Shown: positions 55,381-64,000 of the stretch, piece after piece
How the letters are laid out: every line of letters begins with the position of its first letter
Position numbering within the stretch: position 1 is the first letter of the stretch
Source of the DNA: Dryocola sp. LX212
GTDB taxonomy: Bacteria; Pseudomonadota; Gammaproteobacteria; Enterobacterales; Enterobacteriaceae
Length of the DNA stretch: 64,000 nucleotides
Reading direction: 5' to 3'
NCBI GenBank assembly: GCA_041504365.1
Contig: CP167917.1
Location: 372,001 to 436,000, forward strand
Made by a program: the position numbers and the translations under genes
Notes under the pieces: model-generated
Database searches by the model: none
What the model was told of the DNA's origin: nothing
The model's input: only the letters and a program-made list of their open reading frames with translations

Positions 55381-58300
55381 ATGAGGCGACTGCCCGGCAT
55401 TTTGGTGATCACAGGCGCAACGCTGATTGTTATCGTCGCACTGCTGGTCAGTGGCCTGCGGCTCGTTTTGCCGCACCTGGATGCCTGGCGCCCGGCACTG
55501 CTGGACAAAATTGAGGCTATGACTGGCACGCCGGTGGACGCAAGCCAAATTAAAGCCAGCTGGGAAAATTTCGGTCCTACGCTGGACGTTCGCGATATCA
55601 AAGCGGGTCTGAAAGACGGCGGCGAAATGCGCATCAAACGCGTGACGCTGGCGCTGGACATCTGGCAAAGCATGATCCACGCTCGCTGGCAGTTCCGCGA
55701 TCTCACCTTCTATCAGCTTCACATGCGCAGCAACACACCGCTTAGCCAGAACCGCGGCGAAGGAAAGTTTAAGCCGGGAAAAATCAGCGATCTTTTCTTT
55801 CGCCAGTTCGATCACTTCGATCTTCGCGACAGCTCCCTTAGCTTCCTCACCATTTCAGGCCAGCGCGCCGAACTGACCATCCCGCAGCTGAACTGGCTGA
55901 ACACAAAAAATCGTCACCGCGCCGAAGGGCAGGTCAGCCTTTCCAGCTTTACCGGGCAGCATGGCCTGGCTAACGTGAGGATGGACCTGCGTGACGATAA
56001 CGGCATCCTGAACAACGGTAAAATCTGGCTGCAGGCGGACCGCGTTGACGTTAAGCCCTGGCTGGGCCGCTGGATGCAGGACAATATCGATCTAAAGAAT
56101 GCTGAGTTCAGCCTTGAAGCCTGGGTGGATATTCGAAAAGGGGATGTCGCAGGCGGCAATATTTGGCTCAAACAGGGCGGTACGAGCTGGAAAGGCAATA
56201 AGAGCGACCACACGCTTTCCGTCGATAACCTGATGGCCCGGGTTAACCGCGACCAGGCCGGCTGGAATCTGACTATCCCGTCGACCAATATTACCCTCGA
56301 TGGAAAAACGTGGCTGGAAGGCTCGCTGTCGCTGGCCTGGATTGGTCCGCAGGACGTCGGGGGTAAAGAAGGCAAGCGCAGCGAAGAGCTGCACGTTCGC
56401 GCCACCAATATTGAGCTGGAAAGCTTCAACGGCCTGCTGCCGATTGCCGCGAAGATCTCTCCTGACCTTGGCGAAATCTGGAATATCATGCAGCCGCGCG
56501 GCCACATCGACGTGCTGGCTGCGGATATTCCCCTACGGCAAACGGAAAAAACCCGCCTGCAAGGGCGTTGGAAAGACGTCAGCTGGCACCAGTGGAAAAT
56601 GCTGCCGGGCATGGAGAATTTCTCCGGTTCTGTTACCGGCAGCGTGGAACACGGTCAGCTTAACGCCCTGGTGAACCAGGCTAAAATGCCGTACGAGACG
56701 GTATTCCGTGCACCGCTGGAAGTAGAGAAAGGGGCCGCTACGCTTGAGTGGCAAAAGAATGCCAATGGTTTCCAGCTCGACGGTAAGAAAATCGATGTTA
56801 AAGCCCGCTCGCTGTGGGCGAGAGGCGATTTCCGCTACTACCAGCCCACGGATGGTGATCCATGGCTGAGCATTCTGGCCGGTATCAGCACCAGCAACGG
56901 GGCGGACGCCTGGCGCTATTTCCCGGAAAACCTGATGGGCAAAGAGCTGGTTGATTACCTGAGCGGGGCGATTCAGGGCGGCCAGGCCGACAGCGCCACG
57001 TTGGTGTACGGCGGCAACCCGCAGCTCTTCCCTTATAAGCACAACGAAGGGCAGTTTGAAGTGCTGGTGCCGCTGCGTAACGCGAAGTACGCCTTCCAGC
57101 CGGACTGGCCCGCGCTTGAAAATCTCAACATTGAGCTCGATTTCCTTAATGACGGGCTGTGGATGAAAACGCCGGAAGTGAAGCTCGGCGGGGTCACGGC
57201 CCGCAACCTGACCGCCATCATTCCTGATTATTCGAAAGAGAAGATGCTGATTGATGCCGATATCAGCGGGCCGGGCAGCGCGGTTGGTCCCTATTTCAAA
57301 GAGACGCCGCTTGAGGATTCGCTGGGCGCGGCGTTGGATGAGCTCCAGATTGGCGGCAATGTGAATGCTCGCTTACATCTTGATATCCCGTTTGACGGCA
57401 AGATGACCACCGCCAAAGGCGACGTGGTGCTAAACAACAACACGCTGCTGATCAAACCGCTCTCCAGCACGCTGAAAAACCTCAGCGGTAAATTCAGCTT
57501 TGTAAACGGCGACCTGCAAAGCGAGCCGCTTCGTGCAACCTGGTTTAACCAGCCGCTGGAAATCAATTTTGATACCAGAACGGGAGACACGGATTACCAG
57601 ATTGGCGTTAACCTTAACGGTAACTGGCGCCCGAACAAAATGGGCGTGTTGCCGGAGCAGATTAACAAAGCACTGAGCGGCAGCGCGGCATGGAAAAGCA
57701 ACGTTGGGATCACCCTGCCTTATAAAGGGAAACCGACCTACAGCGTCGACGTTGAAGCCGATCTGAAGAGTGTAAGTAGTCACTTACCTGCGCCGGTCAA
57801 TACATCTGCGGGAGAGCCACTGCCGCTGAAAGTCGCCGTGAAGGGCGATCTTAATAGTTTTACCCTGACGGGCAGCGCTGCGGGCAACAACCACTTCTCG
57901 AGCCGCTGGCTGCTGAATAAAAAGCTGACCCTCGATCGCGCCATCTGGGCAACCAACAGCCGTACGGTGCCGCCGTTGCCGGATCGGCAGGGGCTGGAGC
58001 TGGATTTGCCTGCGATGGATGGCGCCCAGTGGCTGGCCCTGTTTAGTCAGGGGGCAACGGAGCAGGTCAGCAACTCCGCTCAGTTCCCCTCTGACATTAC
58101 GCTGCGCACGCCAGCGCTGACTATGGGTGGTCAGGTCTGGAATAACCTGAGCCTGGTATCGAAGCAGCTGCCGGGAGGGGCGCAAATCAATGCCCAGGGG
58201 CGGGAAATTAACGGCACGCTCAATATTCGCGATAGCGCACCGTGGCAGGCGGAGATTAAGTATCTTTACTTCAACCCGGCCTGGAGCATCGCTAATTCGT

Positions 58301-59184
58301 CCGCGCTGCCGAGCGGTACTTCCACCCCGAAAAATGACGCAATAAGCTTCCGGGACTGGCCGGATCTGCAGCTACGCTGCGCCGATTGCTGGTTGTGGGG
58401 GCAGAAATATGGCCGCATTGACGGCGATATCGCCATTAAGGGCGGCACGCTAAAACTCAGCAACGGGCTGGTGGACAATGGCTTTGCGCGCCTCACGGGC
58501 AACGGTGAGTGGGTGAACAGCCCGAGCGAAGTGCGCACTTCTCTGAAAGGCAAACTGAAAGGCAAAAAACTGGATGCGGCGACCAACTTCTTCGGCGCCA
58601 AAACGCCAATCCAGGATTCCCCGTTCAATGTGGATTACGACCTGCACTGGCGCGCTGAGCCGTGGAAGCCGGAAGTCTCTTCCCTGAACGGCATTCTTCA
58701 TACCCATCTGGGCAAAGGACAGATTTCCGAACTCGGCACGGGACACGCGGGCCAACTGCTGCGCCTGGTCAGCTTCGATACGCTGCTGCGCAAACTGCGC
58801 TTTGATTTCAGCGATACCTTCGGGAACGGGTTCTACTTCGACTCCATCCGCAGCACCGCCTGGATTAAAGATGGCGTGATGCACACCGATGACACGCTGG
58901 TGGACGGCCTGGAAGCAGACATCGCGATGAAAGGCTCCGTCGATCTGGTCCGCCACCAGCTCAACATGGAAGCCGTCGTAGCACCGGAAATCTCCGCCAC
59001 GGTGGGCGTCGCGACGGCCTTCGTCATCAACCCGATCGTCGGGGCCGCCGTGTTTGCCGCCAGTAAGGTGCTGGGGCCGTTGTGGAGTAAAATCTCCGTG
59101 CTGCGCTACCACATCACCGGTCCGATAGACGATCCAAAAATCAACGAAGTGCTGCGCCAGCCTCGTGTCAAGGACGTTAAGTGA
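55381..59184 (+). CDS. yhdP: AsmA-like envelope protein YhdP
   Basis: A 1,267-residue bitopic protein of the AsmA-like group. One membrane segment lies near residues 7-28, then a very long periplasmic beta-rich groove; the DUF3971 and AsmA_2-type regions end with hydrophobic TVGVATAFVINPIVGAAVFA near residue 1215. In E. coli, YhdP, TamB and YdbH together carry phospholipids to the outer membrane. I start at ATG 55381 (MRRLPGILVITG), preceded by AAGGAGAG; an upstream in-frame start adds nine residues. Likely cotranscribed with rng. Confidence 0.96.
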   Translation: MRRLPGILVITGATLIVIVALLVSGLRLVLPHLDAWRPALLDKIEAMTGTPVDASQIKASWENFGPTLDVRDIKAGLKDGGEMRIKRVTLALDIWQSMIHARWQFRDLTFYQLHMRSNTPLSQNRGEGKFKPGKISDLFFRQFDHFDLRDSSLSFLTISGQRAELTIPQLNWLNTKNRHRAEGQVSLSSFTGQHGLANVRMDLRDDNGILNNGKIWLQADRVDVKPWLGRWMQDNIDLKNAEFSLEAWVDIRKGDVAGGNIWLKQGGTSWKGNKSDHTLSVDNLMARVNRDQAGWNLTIPSTNITLDGKTWLEGSLSLAWIGPQDVGGKEGKRSEELHVRATNIELESFNGLLPIAAKISPDLGEIWNIMQPRGHIDVLAADIPLRQTEKTRLQGRWKDVSWHQWKMLPGMENFSGSVTGSVEHGQLNALVNQAKMPYETVFRAPLEVEKGAATLEWQKNANGFQLDGKKIDVKARSLWARGDFRYYQPTDGDPWLSILAGISTSNGADAWRYFPENLMGKELVDYLSGAIQGGQADSATLVYGGNPQLFPYKHNEGQFEVLVPLRNAKYAFQPDWPALENLNIELDFLNDGLWMKTPEVKLGGVTARNLTAIIPDYSKEKMLIDADISGPGSAVGPYFKETPLEDSLGAALDELQIGGNVNARLHLDIPFDGKMTTAKGDVVLNNNTLLIKPLSSTLKNLSGKFSFVNGDLQSEPLRATWFNQPLEINFDTRTGDTDYQIGVNLNGNWRPNKMGVLPEQINKALSGSAAWKSNVGITLPYKGKPTYSVDVEADLKSVSSHLPAPVNTSAGEPLPLKVAVKGDLNSFTLTGSAAGNNHFSSRWLLNKKLTLDRAIWATNSRTVPPLPDRQGLELDLPAMDGAQWLALFSQGATEQVSNSAQFPSDITLRTPALTMGGQVWNNLSLVSKQLPGGAQINAQGREINGTLNIRDSAPWQAEIKYLYFNPAWSIANSSALPSGTSTPKNDAISFRDWPDLQLRCADCWLWGQKYGRIDGDIAIKGGTLKLSNGLVDNGFARLTGNGEWVNSPSEVRTSLKGKLKGKKLDAATNFFGAKTPIQDSPFNVDYDLHWRAEPWKPEVSSLNGILHTHLGKGQISELGTGHAGQLLRLVSFDTLLRKLRFDFSDTFGNGFYFDSIRSTAWIKDGVMHTDDTLVDGLEADIAMKGSVDLVRHQLNMEAVVAPEISATVGVATAFVINPIVGAAVFAASKVLGPLWSKISVLRYHITGPIDDPKINEVLRQPRVKDVK

Positions 59185-59220
59185 TTTGACGCGAGGAGCT
59201 AATTGCCGCAAGCTCAATAG

Positions 59221-59347
59221 ATATGCCCGTTATATTCAGGCCACAGATGCGTTGGCGGCGCTCGCTCACCCCAGTCACATAGTAAAAATATGCTTCTGGG
59301 GAATTGCGAGCTTGCCGCCTTTCCGTGACCTGAACTATTTAGGGCAC
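59221..59347. repeat. ERIC element (enterobacterial repetitive intergenic consensus)
   Basis: About 127 bases with the ERIC hallmarks in order: CAGATGCGTTGGCGGCGCTC, GCTCACCCCAGTCAC, a central short arm, CTTCTGGGGAATTGCGAG, CTTGCCGCCTTTCC and GAACTATTTAGGGCA. The core CACCCCAG...CTGGGG pairs as a large imperfect palindrome. It lies between yhdP and tldD, 33 bases before the tldD start. Limits are approximate. Confidence 0.85.
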
Positions 59348-59361
59348 CTCCAATTGTATGA

Positions 59362-60825
<1,464 letters not shown>

Positions 60826-60838
60826 GCCTTAATCTACG

Positions 60839-60862
60839 GCCGGGGCTAGCCCCGGCTGTTTT
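60839..60862. terminator. Terminator between tldD and aaeR
   Basis: GCCGGGGC-TA-GCCCCGGC, followed by TGTTTT on the plus strand. It lies 13 bases past tldD and overlaps the last codons of the convergent aaeR. Confidence 0.85.
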
Positions 60863-61793
60863 CTGAACCTCTGCCATTCCTTTCCCGCATCCCCTGATAC
60901 AGCTGCGCGACCTTCACAAAATACTCAGTCAGATAGTTAATGCACACCTGCACCTTCAGCGGCAGCTTATCCTTTTCGGTATACAGCGCGTACACCGGAC
61001 GAGGATCGGACTGGTAGCGCGAGAATAAGATCTCCAGGTCGCCGCTGTTGATTTCATCGATCACCCACATGATCGGCACGTATGCGATCCCGGCACCGGC
61101 TTTCAGCCAGCGTGAGAGCGTCATGGGATCGTTAGTCACAAAGCGTCCCTGCGGGATGATCTTCGTCGGCAGACCTTCCGGTGCAATCAGCTCAAATTCA
61201 TTATCGGGACGTACGCTATACTCCAGCCATGAATGATTAGCCAGGTCGGCCGGTTTTTCGGGCACGCCGTTTTGCTGGAGATAGGTTTTCGACGCGCAGA
61301 TGACCATCGGCATCGACCCAAGCCGCTTCGAAAAGAGGCTGGAATCCTGAAGTGCGCCGACGCGGATCACTACGTCCAGGCCATCGGCAATCAGGTCGGG
61401 AGCTGGAATGCCTGTCACCAGATTCACCGTCAGCCCAGGATATTCTTTAAGCATCTCTGCTGTCATATTGGCGAGGACATTCTGTGCCATGGTTGAAGAG
61501 CTGCCAATGCGTAGTGTGCCGATTGGCGTATTGTTAAAAGCGTAAAGCTGCTCGTGTACTTCCTGCGCTTCATACAACATTTTACGGCAGCCAAGATAGT
61601 AAATTTTCCCGGCTTCGGTCAGGCCAATACTGCGGGTGCTGCGGTTCAGGAGCTTTACCTGAAGCTCGTCTTCAAGTTTCGAAACCGTCTGACTGATGGA
61701 CGAAACGCTCATCTGTAATTGCCTTGCGGCGGCGGTAAACGAGCCGAGATCGACAACTTTGGCAAACACCGACATGCGTTTAAGTCTTTCCAT
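60846..61793 (-). CDS. aaeR: LysR-family regulator AaeR
   Basis: A 315-residue LysR-type regulator of the aae efflux operon, which it activates in response to aromatic carboxylic acids. The winged helix-turn-helix lies in residues 1-60 (FTAAARQLQMSVSSISQTVSKLE); the effector domain follows. Slightly longer than E. coli AaeR (309) by a C-terminal tail that runs into the tldD terminator. Divergent from aaeX over 191 bases. Confidence 0.94.
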   Translation of the reverse strand: MERLKRMSVFAKVVDLGSFTAAARQLQMSVSSISQTVSKLEDELQVKLLNRSTRSIGLTEAGKIYYLGCRKMLYEAQEVHEQLYAFNNTPIGTLRIGSSSTMAQNVLANMTAEMLKEYPGLTVNLVTGIPAPDLIADGLDVVIRVGALQDSSLFSKRLGSMPMVICASKTYLQQNGVPEKPADLANHSWLEYSVRPDNEFELIAPEGLPTKIIPQGRFVTNDPMTLSRWLKAGAGIAYVPIMWVIDEINSGDLEILFSRYQSDPRPVYALYTEKDKLPLKVQVCINYLTEYFVKVAQLYQGMRERNGRGSENSRG

Positions 61794-61824
61794 TATTTAC
61801 TCTGATTGTTCACTCTGGTTTAAA

Positions 61825-61840
61825 AGTGATTTAGATCACA
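61825..61840. promoter_or_regulatory. CRP-like site in the aaeR-aaeX spacer
   Basis: AGTGA-TTTAGA-TCACA matches nine of ten conserved CRP positions, with A/T-rich flanks. It lies 31 bases from the aaeR start and about 145 from aaeX. A CRP effect on aae genes is inference. Confidence 0.55.
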
Positions 61841-61856
61841 TATTATAGATAACAGG

Positions 61857-61887
61857 GTAACAGTTACGTTAATATATTATTATTAAC
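61857..61887. promoter_or_regulatory. Possible AaeR binding region
   Basis: Two adjacent inverted repeats: GTAAC-A-GTTAC (61857-61867) and GTTAATA-TATTAT-TATTAAC (61868-61887). The second contains the T-N11-A type spacing expected of LysR-type sites. They are about 97 bases upstream of aaeX. Confidence 0.45.
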
Positions 61888-61984
61888 ACGACCCCTACCG
61901 CGTTCTCGCCTGCCGTTCCCGGCAACTCTTTCGCGGATTCACTATCAGGCGTCGTGTCGCAAGTACTATTCAGACAAGGTTAAC

Positions 61985-62188
61985 ATGACTTTATTTCCGG
62001 TTATCGTGGTATTCGGGCTGTCCTTTCCACCGATATTCTTTGAGCTGATTTTGTCGCTGGCCGCGTTCTGGCTGGTACGCAGGTTGCTGACCCCTACGGG
62101 CATCTATGATTTCGTCTGGCATCCGGCATTGTTCAATACAGCGCTTTACTGCTGCCTGTTCTGGCTCATCTCGCAGCTGTTCGTTTGA
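61985..62188 (+). CDS. aaeX: Small membrane protein AaeX
   Basis: A 67-residue protein with two hydrophobic segments (about residues 5-31 and 46-65), DUF1656 family, first gene of the aaeXAB efflux operon. The same length as E. coli AaeX. Its exact role in the pump is unknown. Confidence 0.95.
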   Translation: MTLFPVIVVFGLSFPPIFFELILSLAAFWLVRRLLTPTGIYDFVWHPALFNTALYCCLFWLISQLFV

Positions 62189-62195
62189 GGTTGAT

Positions 62196-63128
62196 GTGAA
62201 AACACTTACAAGAAAAATAACCCGCACCGCCATCACGCTCATTCTTGTGCTGCTGGCTTTTATTGCCATATTCCGTGCCTGGGTGTTTTACACCGAATCA
62301 CCCTGGACGCGTGACGCCCGCTTTACTGCGGATGTTGTCGCCATCGCCCCGGACGTCTCAGGCCTGATCACTGCCGTTCCGGTTCATGACAACCAGCTCG
62401 TGAAGAAAGATCAGGTGCTATTCACCATCGATCAGCCACGGTATCAGAAAGCGCTGGAAGAGGCCGAAGCTGATGTTGCCTACTACAAAGCGTTAGCCAG
62501 TGAAAAGCGGCGCGAGGCAGGACGTCGTAACCAGCTCGGCACCCAGGCTATGTCTCGTGAAGAGATTGACCAGTCCAATAACCTGCTGCAAACAGTGCTG
62601 CACCAGCTTGCAAAGTCTGAAGCCACGCGTGACCTGGCGCAGCTGGATCTGCAACGTACCGTCATTCGTGCTCCGGCAGATGGCTGGGTGACCAACCTTA
62701 ATGTGCACGGTGGGGAATTTATTACCCGTGGCTCTACGGCTGTGGCGCTGGTGAAGCAGCACACCTTCTACATTCTTGCCTATATGGAAGAAACCAAGCT
62801 CGAGGGCATTCGTCCGGGTTATCGCGTGCAGATCACCCCGCTTGGCAGCAACCGCGTGCTGCGCGGTACGGTTGACAGTATTTCCGCAGGCGTCACCAAT
62901 GCCAGCAGTACCAGTGACTCAAAAGGCCTGGCTACGGTTGACTCCAATCTGGAATGGGTTCGTCTGGCGCAGCGCGTGCCGGTGCGTATTCGTCTCGATC
63001 AGCAGCGGGGCAACCTTTTCCCGGCGGGGACCACGGCAACGGTTGTTGTCACCGGTGAAAAAGACCGGGATATCAGCCAGGATTCCGTATTTATCAAGTT
63101 CATGCATCGTCTGCGTGAATTTGGTTAA
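62196..63128 (+). CDS. aaeA: p-Hydroxybenzoic acid efflux pump, membrane fusion protein AaeA
   Basis: A 310-residue periplasmic adaptor anchored by one membrane segment (residues 12-30). The lipoyl halves [21 protein letters not shown] and [21 protein letters not shown] flank a helical hairpin, then beta-barrel domains. I start at GTG 62196 ([15 protein letters not shown]) after GAGG, giving the E. coli length. Seven bases after aaeX. Confidence 0.95.
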   Translation: MKTLTRKITRTAITLILVLLAFIAIFRAWVFYTESPWTRDARFTADVVAIAPDVSGLITAVPVHDNQLVKKDQVLFTIDQPRYQKALEEAEADVAYYKALASEKRREAGRRNQLGTQAMSREEIDQSNNLLQTVLHQLAKSEATRDLAQLDLQRTVIRAPADGWVTNLNVHGGEFITRGSTAVALVKQHTFYILAYMEETKLEGIRPGYRVQITPLGSNRVLRGTVDSISAGVTNASSTSDSKGLATVDSNLEWVRLAQRVPVRIRLDQQRGNLFPAGTTATVVVTGEKDRDISQDSVFIKFMHRLREFG

Positions 63129-63139
63129 GCGCGGCTGAT

Positions 63140-64000
63140 ATGTACTCCATCTCACCCTTTCACCTACGCTTCGCCTTCAAGCTGGCGTTTGCCATCGTGC
63201 TGGCGCTGTTTGTTGGCTTTCACTTTGAGCTCGAAACGCCGCGCTGGGCGGTCTTAACTGCCGCCATCGTTGCGGCTGGCCCGGCATTTGCCGCGGGTGG
63301 CGAGCCATACTCCGGCGCGATACGCTACCGCGGTATGCTCCGCATCATAGGTACCTTTATCGGCTGTATCGCGGCGCTGGTTATTATCACGACCCTGATC
63401 CGCGCGCCGATCGTTATGCTGCTGGTCTGCTGCGTCTGGGCAGGGTTCTGCACCTGGGTCTCCTCGCTGGTGAAGGTCGAGAACTCCTACGCATGGGGCC
63501 TGTCGGGTTATACGGCGCTGATTATTATCGTCACCATTCAGGCAGACCCGGTTACGGCCCCGCAGTTTGCCGTCGAGCGCTGTAGCGAAATCGTTATCGG
63601 TATCGTCTGCGCCATCCTTGCTGACTTGCTCTTCTCCCCGCGCTCCATCAAGCAGGAAATCGACCGCGAGCTGGACAACGTGCTGGTGGATCAATATCGC
63701 CTGATGCAGCTTTGTATCGCCCACGGTGAAAAAGAAGAGGTCGATAAATCCTGGGCAAACCTGGTGCGGCGTACCACCGCACTGGAGGGCATGCGTGCGA
63801 ACCTGAAAATTGAATCCTCACGCTGGGGGTTGGCAAACCGTCGCCTGAAAGCCATCAATACGCTCTCTCTGACGCTGATTACCCAGGCTGGCGAAACCTA
63901 CCTGATTCAGAACACACGTCCGGAATTCGTCACGCCGGAATTTAAAATGCTGTTCGAGATGCCGGTTGAGACGGCCGCCGACGTTCACAAGCAATTGAAA
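63140..64000 (+). CDS. aaeB: p-Hydroxybenzoic acid efflux pump, inner-membrane protein AaeB (cut by window end)
   Basis: The first 287 residues of a protein that is about 655 in E. coli. ATG 63140 opens [20 protein letters not shown]; the first cluster of membrane segments (residues 9-165) holds [21 protein letters not shown] and [18 protein letters not shown], then a cytoplasmic domain begins. The frame stays open to the window edge. AaeB exports aromatic carboxylic acids as a relief valve, with AaeA and an outer-membrane channel. Confidence 0.95.
   Translation, partial: MYSISPFHLRFAFKLAFAIVLALFVGFHFELETPRWAVLTAAIVAAGPAFAAGGEPYSGAIRYRGMLRIIGTFIGCIAALVIITTLIRAPIVMLLVCCVWAGFCTWVSSLVKVENSYAWGLSGYTALIIIVTIQADPVTAPQFAVERCSEIVIGIVCAILADLLFSPRSIKQEIDRELDNVLVDQYRLMQLCIAHGEKEEVDKSWANLVRRTTALEGMRANLKIESSRWGLANRRLKAINTLSLTLITQAGETYLIQNTRPEFVTPEFKMLFEMPVETAADVHKQLK

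Overview
This 64 kb window is chromosomal DNA of an enterobacterium (Enterobacteriaceae, gamma-proteobacteria). Every protein gene has a close Escherichia coli counterpart of almost the same length, and the gene order follows the E. coli fusA to aaeB arc. The 16S variable regions and several content differences show it is not E. coli; I think of the Enterobacter/Kosakonia/Cedecea side of the family but cannot fix the genus by eye.

Layout. Bases 1-2990: end of fusA, tufA, then the iron-storage pair bfd-bfr. Bases 3185-17080: the S10, spc and alpha ribosomal-protein operons, with SecY, RNA polymerase alpha and their promoters, attenuator and terminators. Bases 17154-27618: yhdN-zntR, arfA facing mscL, the minus-strand def-fmt-rsmB-trkA run, and the plus-strand dprA-smg-yrdD-tsaC-aroE-yrdB run facing yrdA. 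Bases 27771-33462: a complete rRNA operon with tandem P1/P2 promoters, 16S, tRNA-Glu, 23S, 5S, tRNA-Thr and a second 5S. Bases 33494-38397 (minus): the amino-acid ABC importer yhdWXYZ, with a consensus sigma-54 promoter, and a yhdV lipoprotein gene broken by an amber codon. Bases 38634-48104 (minus): dusB-fis, a periplasmic carbonic anhydrase, panF-prmA, yhdT, aroQ-accB-accC, and msrPQ. Bases 48218-60862 (plus): csrD, mreBCD, maf/yhdE, rng, yhdP, an ERIC element and tldD. Bases 60846-64000: aaeR facing away from aaeXAB, with aaeB cut by the window edge.

The genes are mostly growth machinery: translation, initiator formylation and deformylation, tRNA modification, ribosome rescue, fatty-acid initiation, cell-shape control and a growth-rate-controlled rRNA operon next to fis. 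The accessory layer is thin: carbonic anhydrase between prmA and dusB, aroQ and msrPQ beside accBC, an insertion-sequence stub after zntR, and an ERIC repeat. Compared with the E. coli K-12 arrangement as I remember it, chiA, the gsp secretion cluster, acrEF/acrS, yhdJ and acuI are absent from their usual places.

I looked for an undescribed multi-gene system and did not find one; there is no cluster of unknown genes here. The points worth a second look are small: the amber codon in yhdV, the IS stub at the end of zntR, the sigma-54 and CRP-like sites before yhdW, a perfect 19-bp palindrome before the carbonic anhydrase, nested hairpins inside arfA, CRP-like and inverted-repeat sites before aaeXAB, and several strong unexplained hairpins between housekeeping genes. 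All regulatory sites were found by eye.
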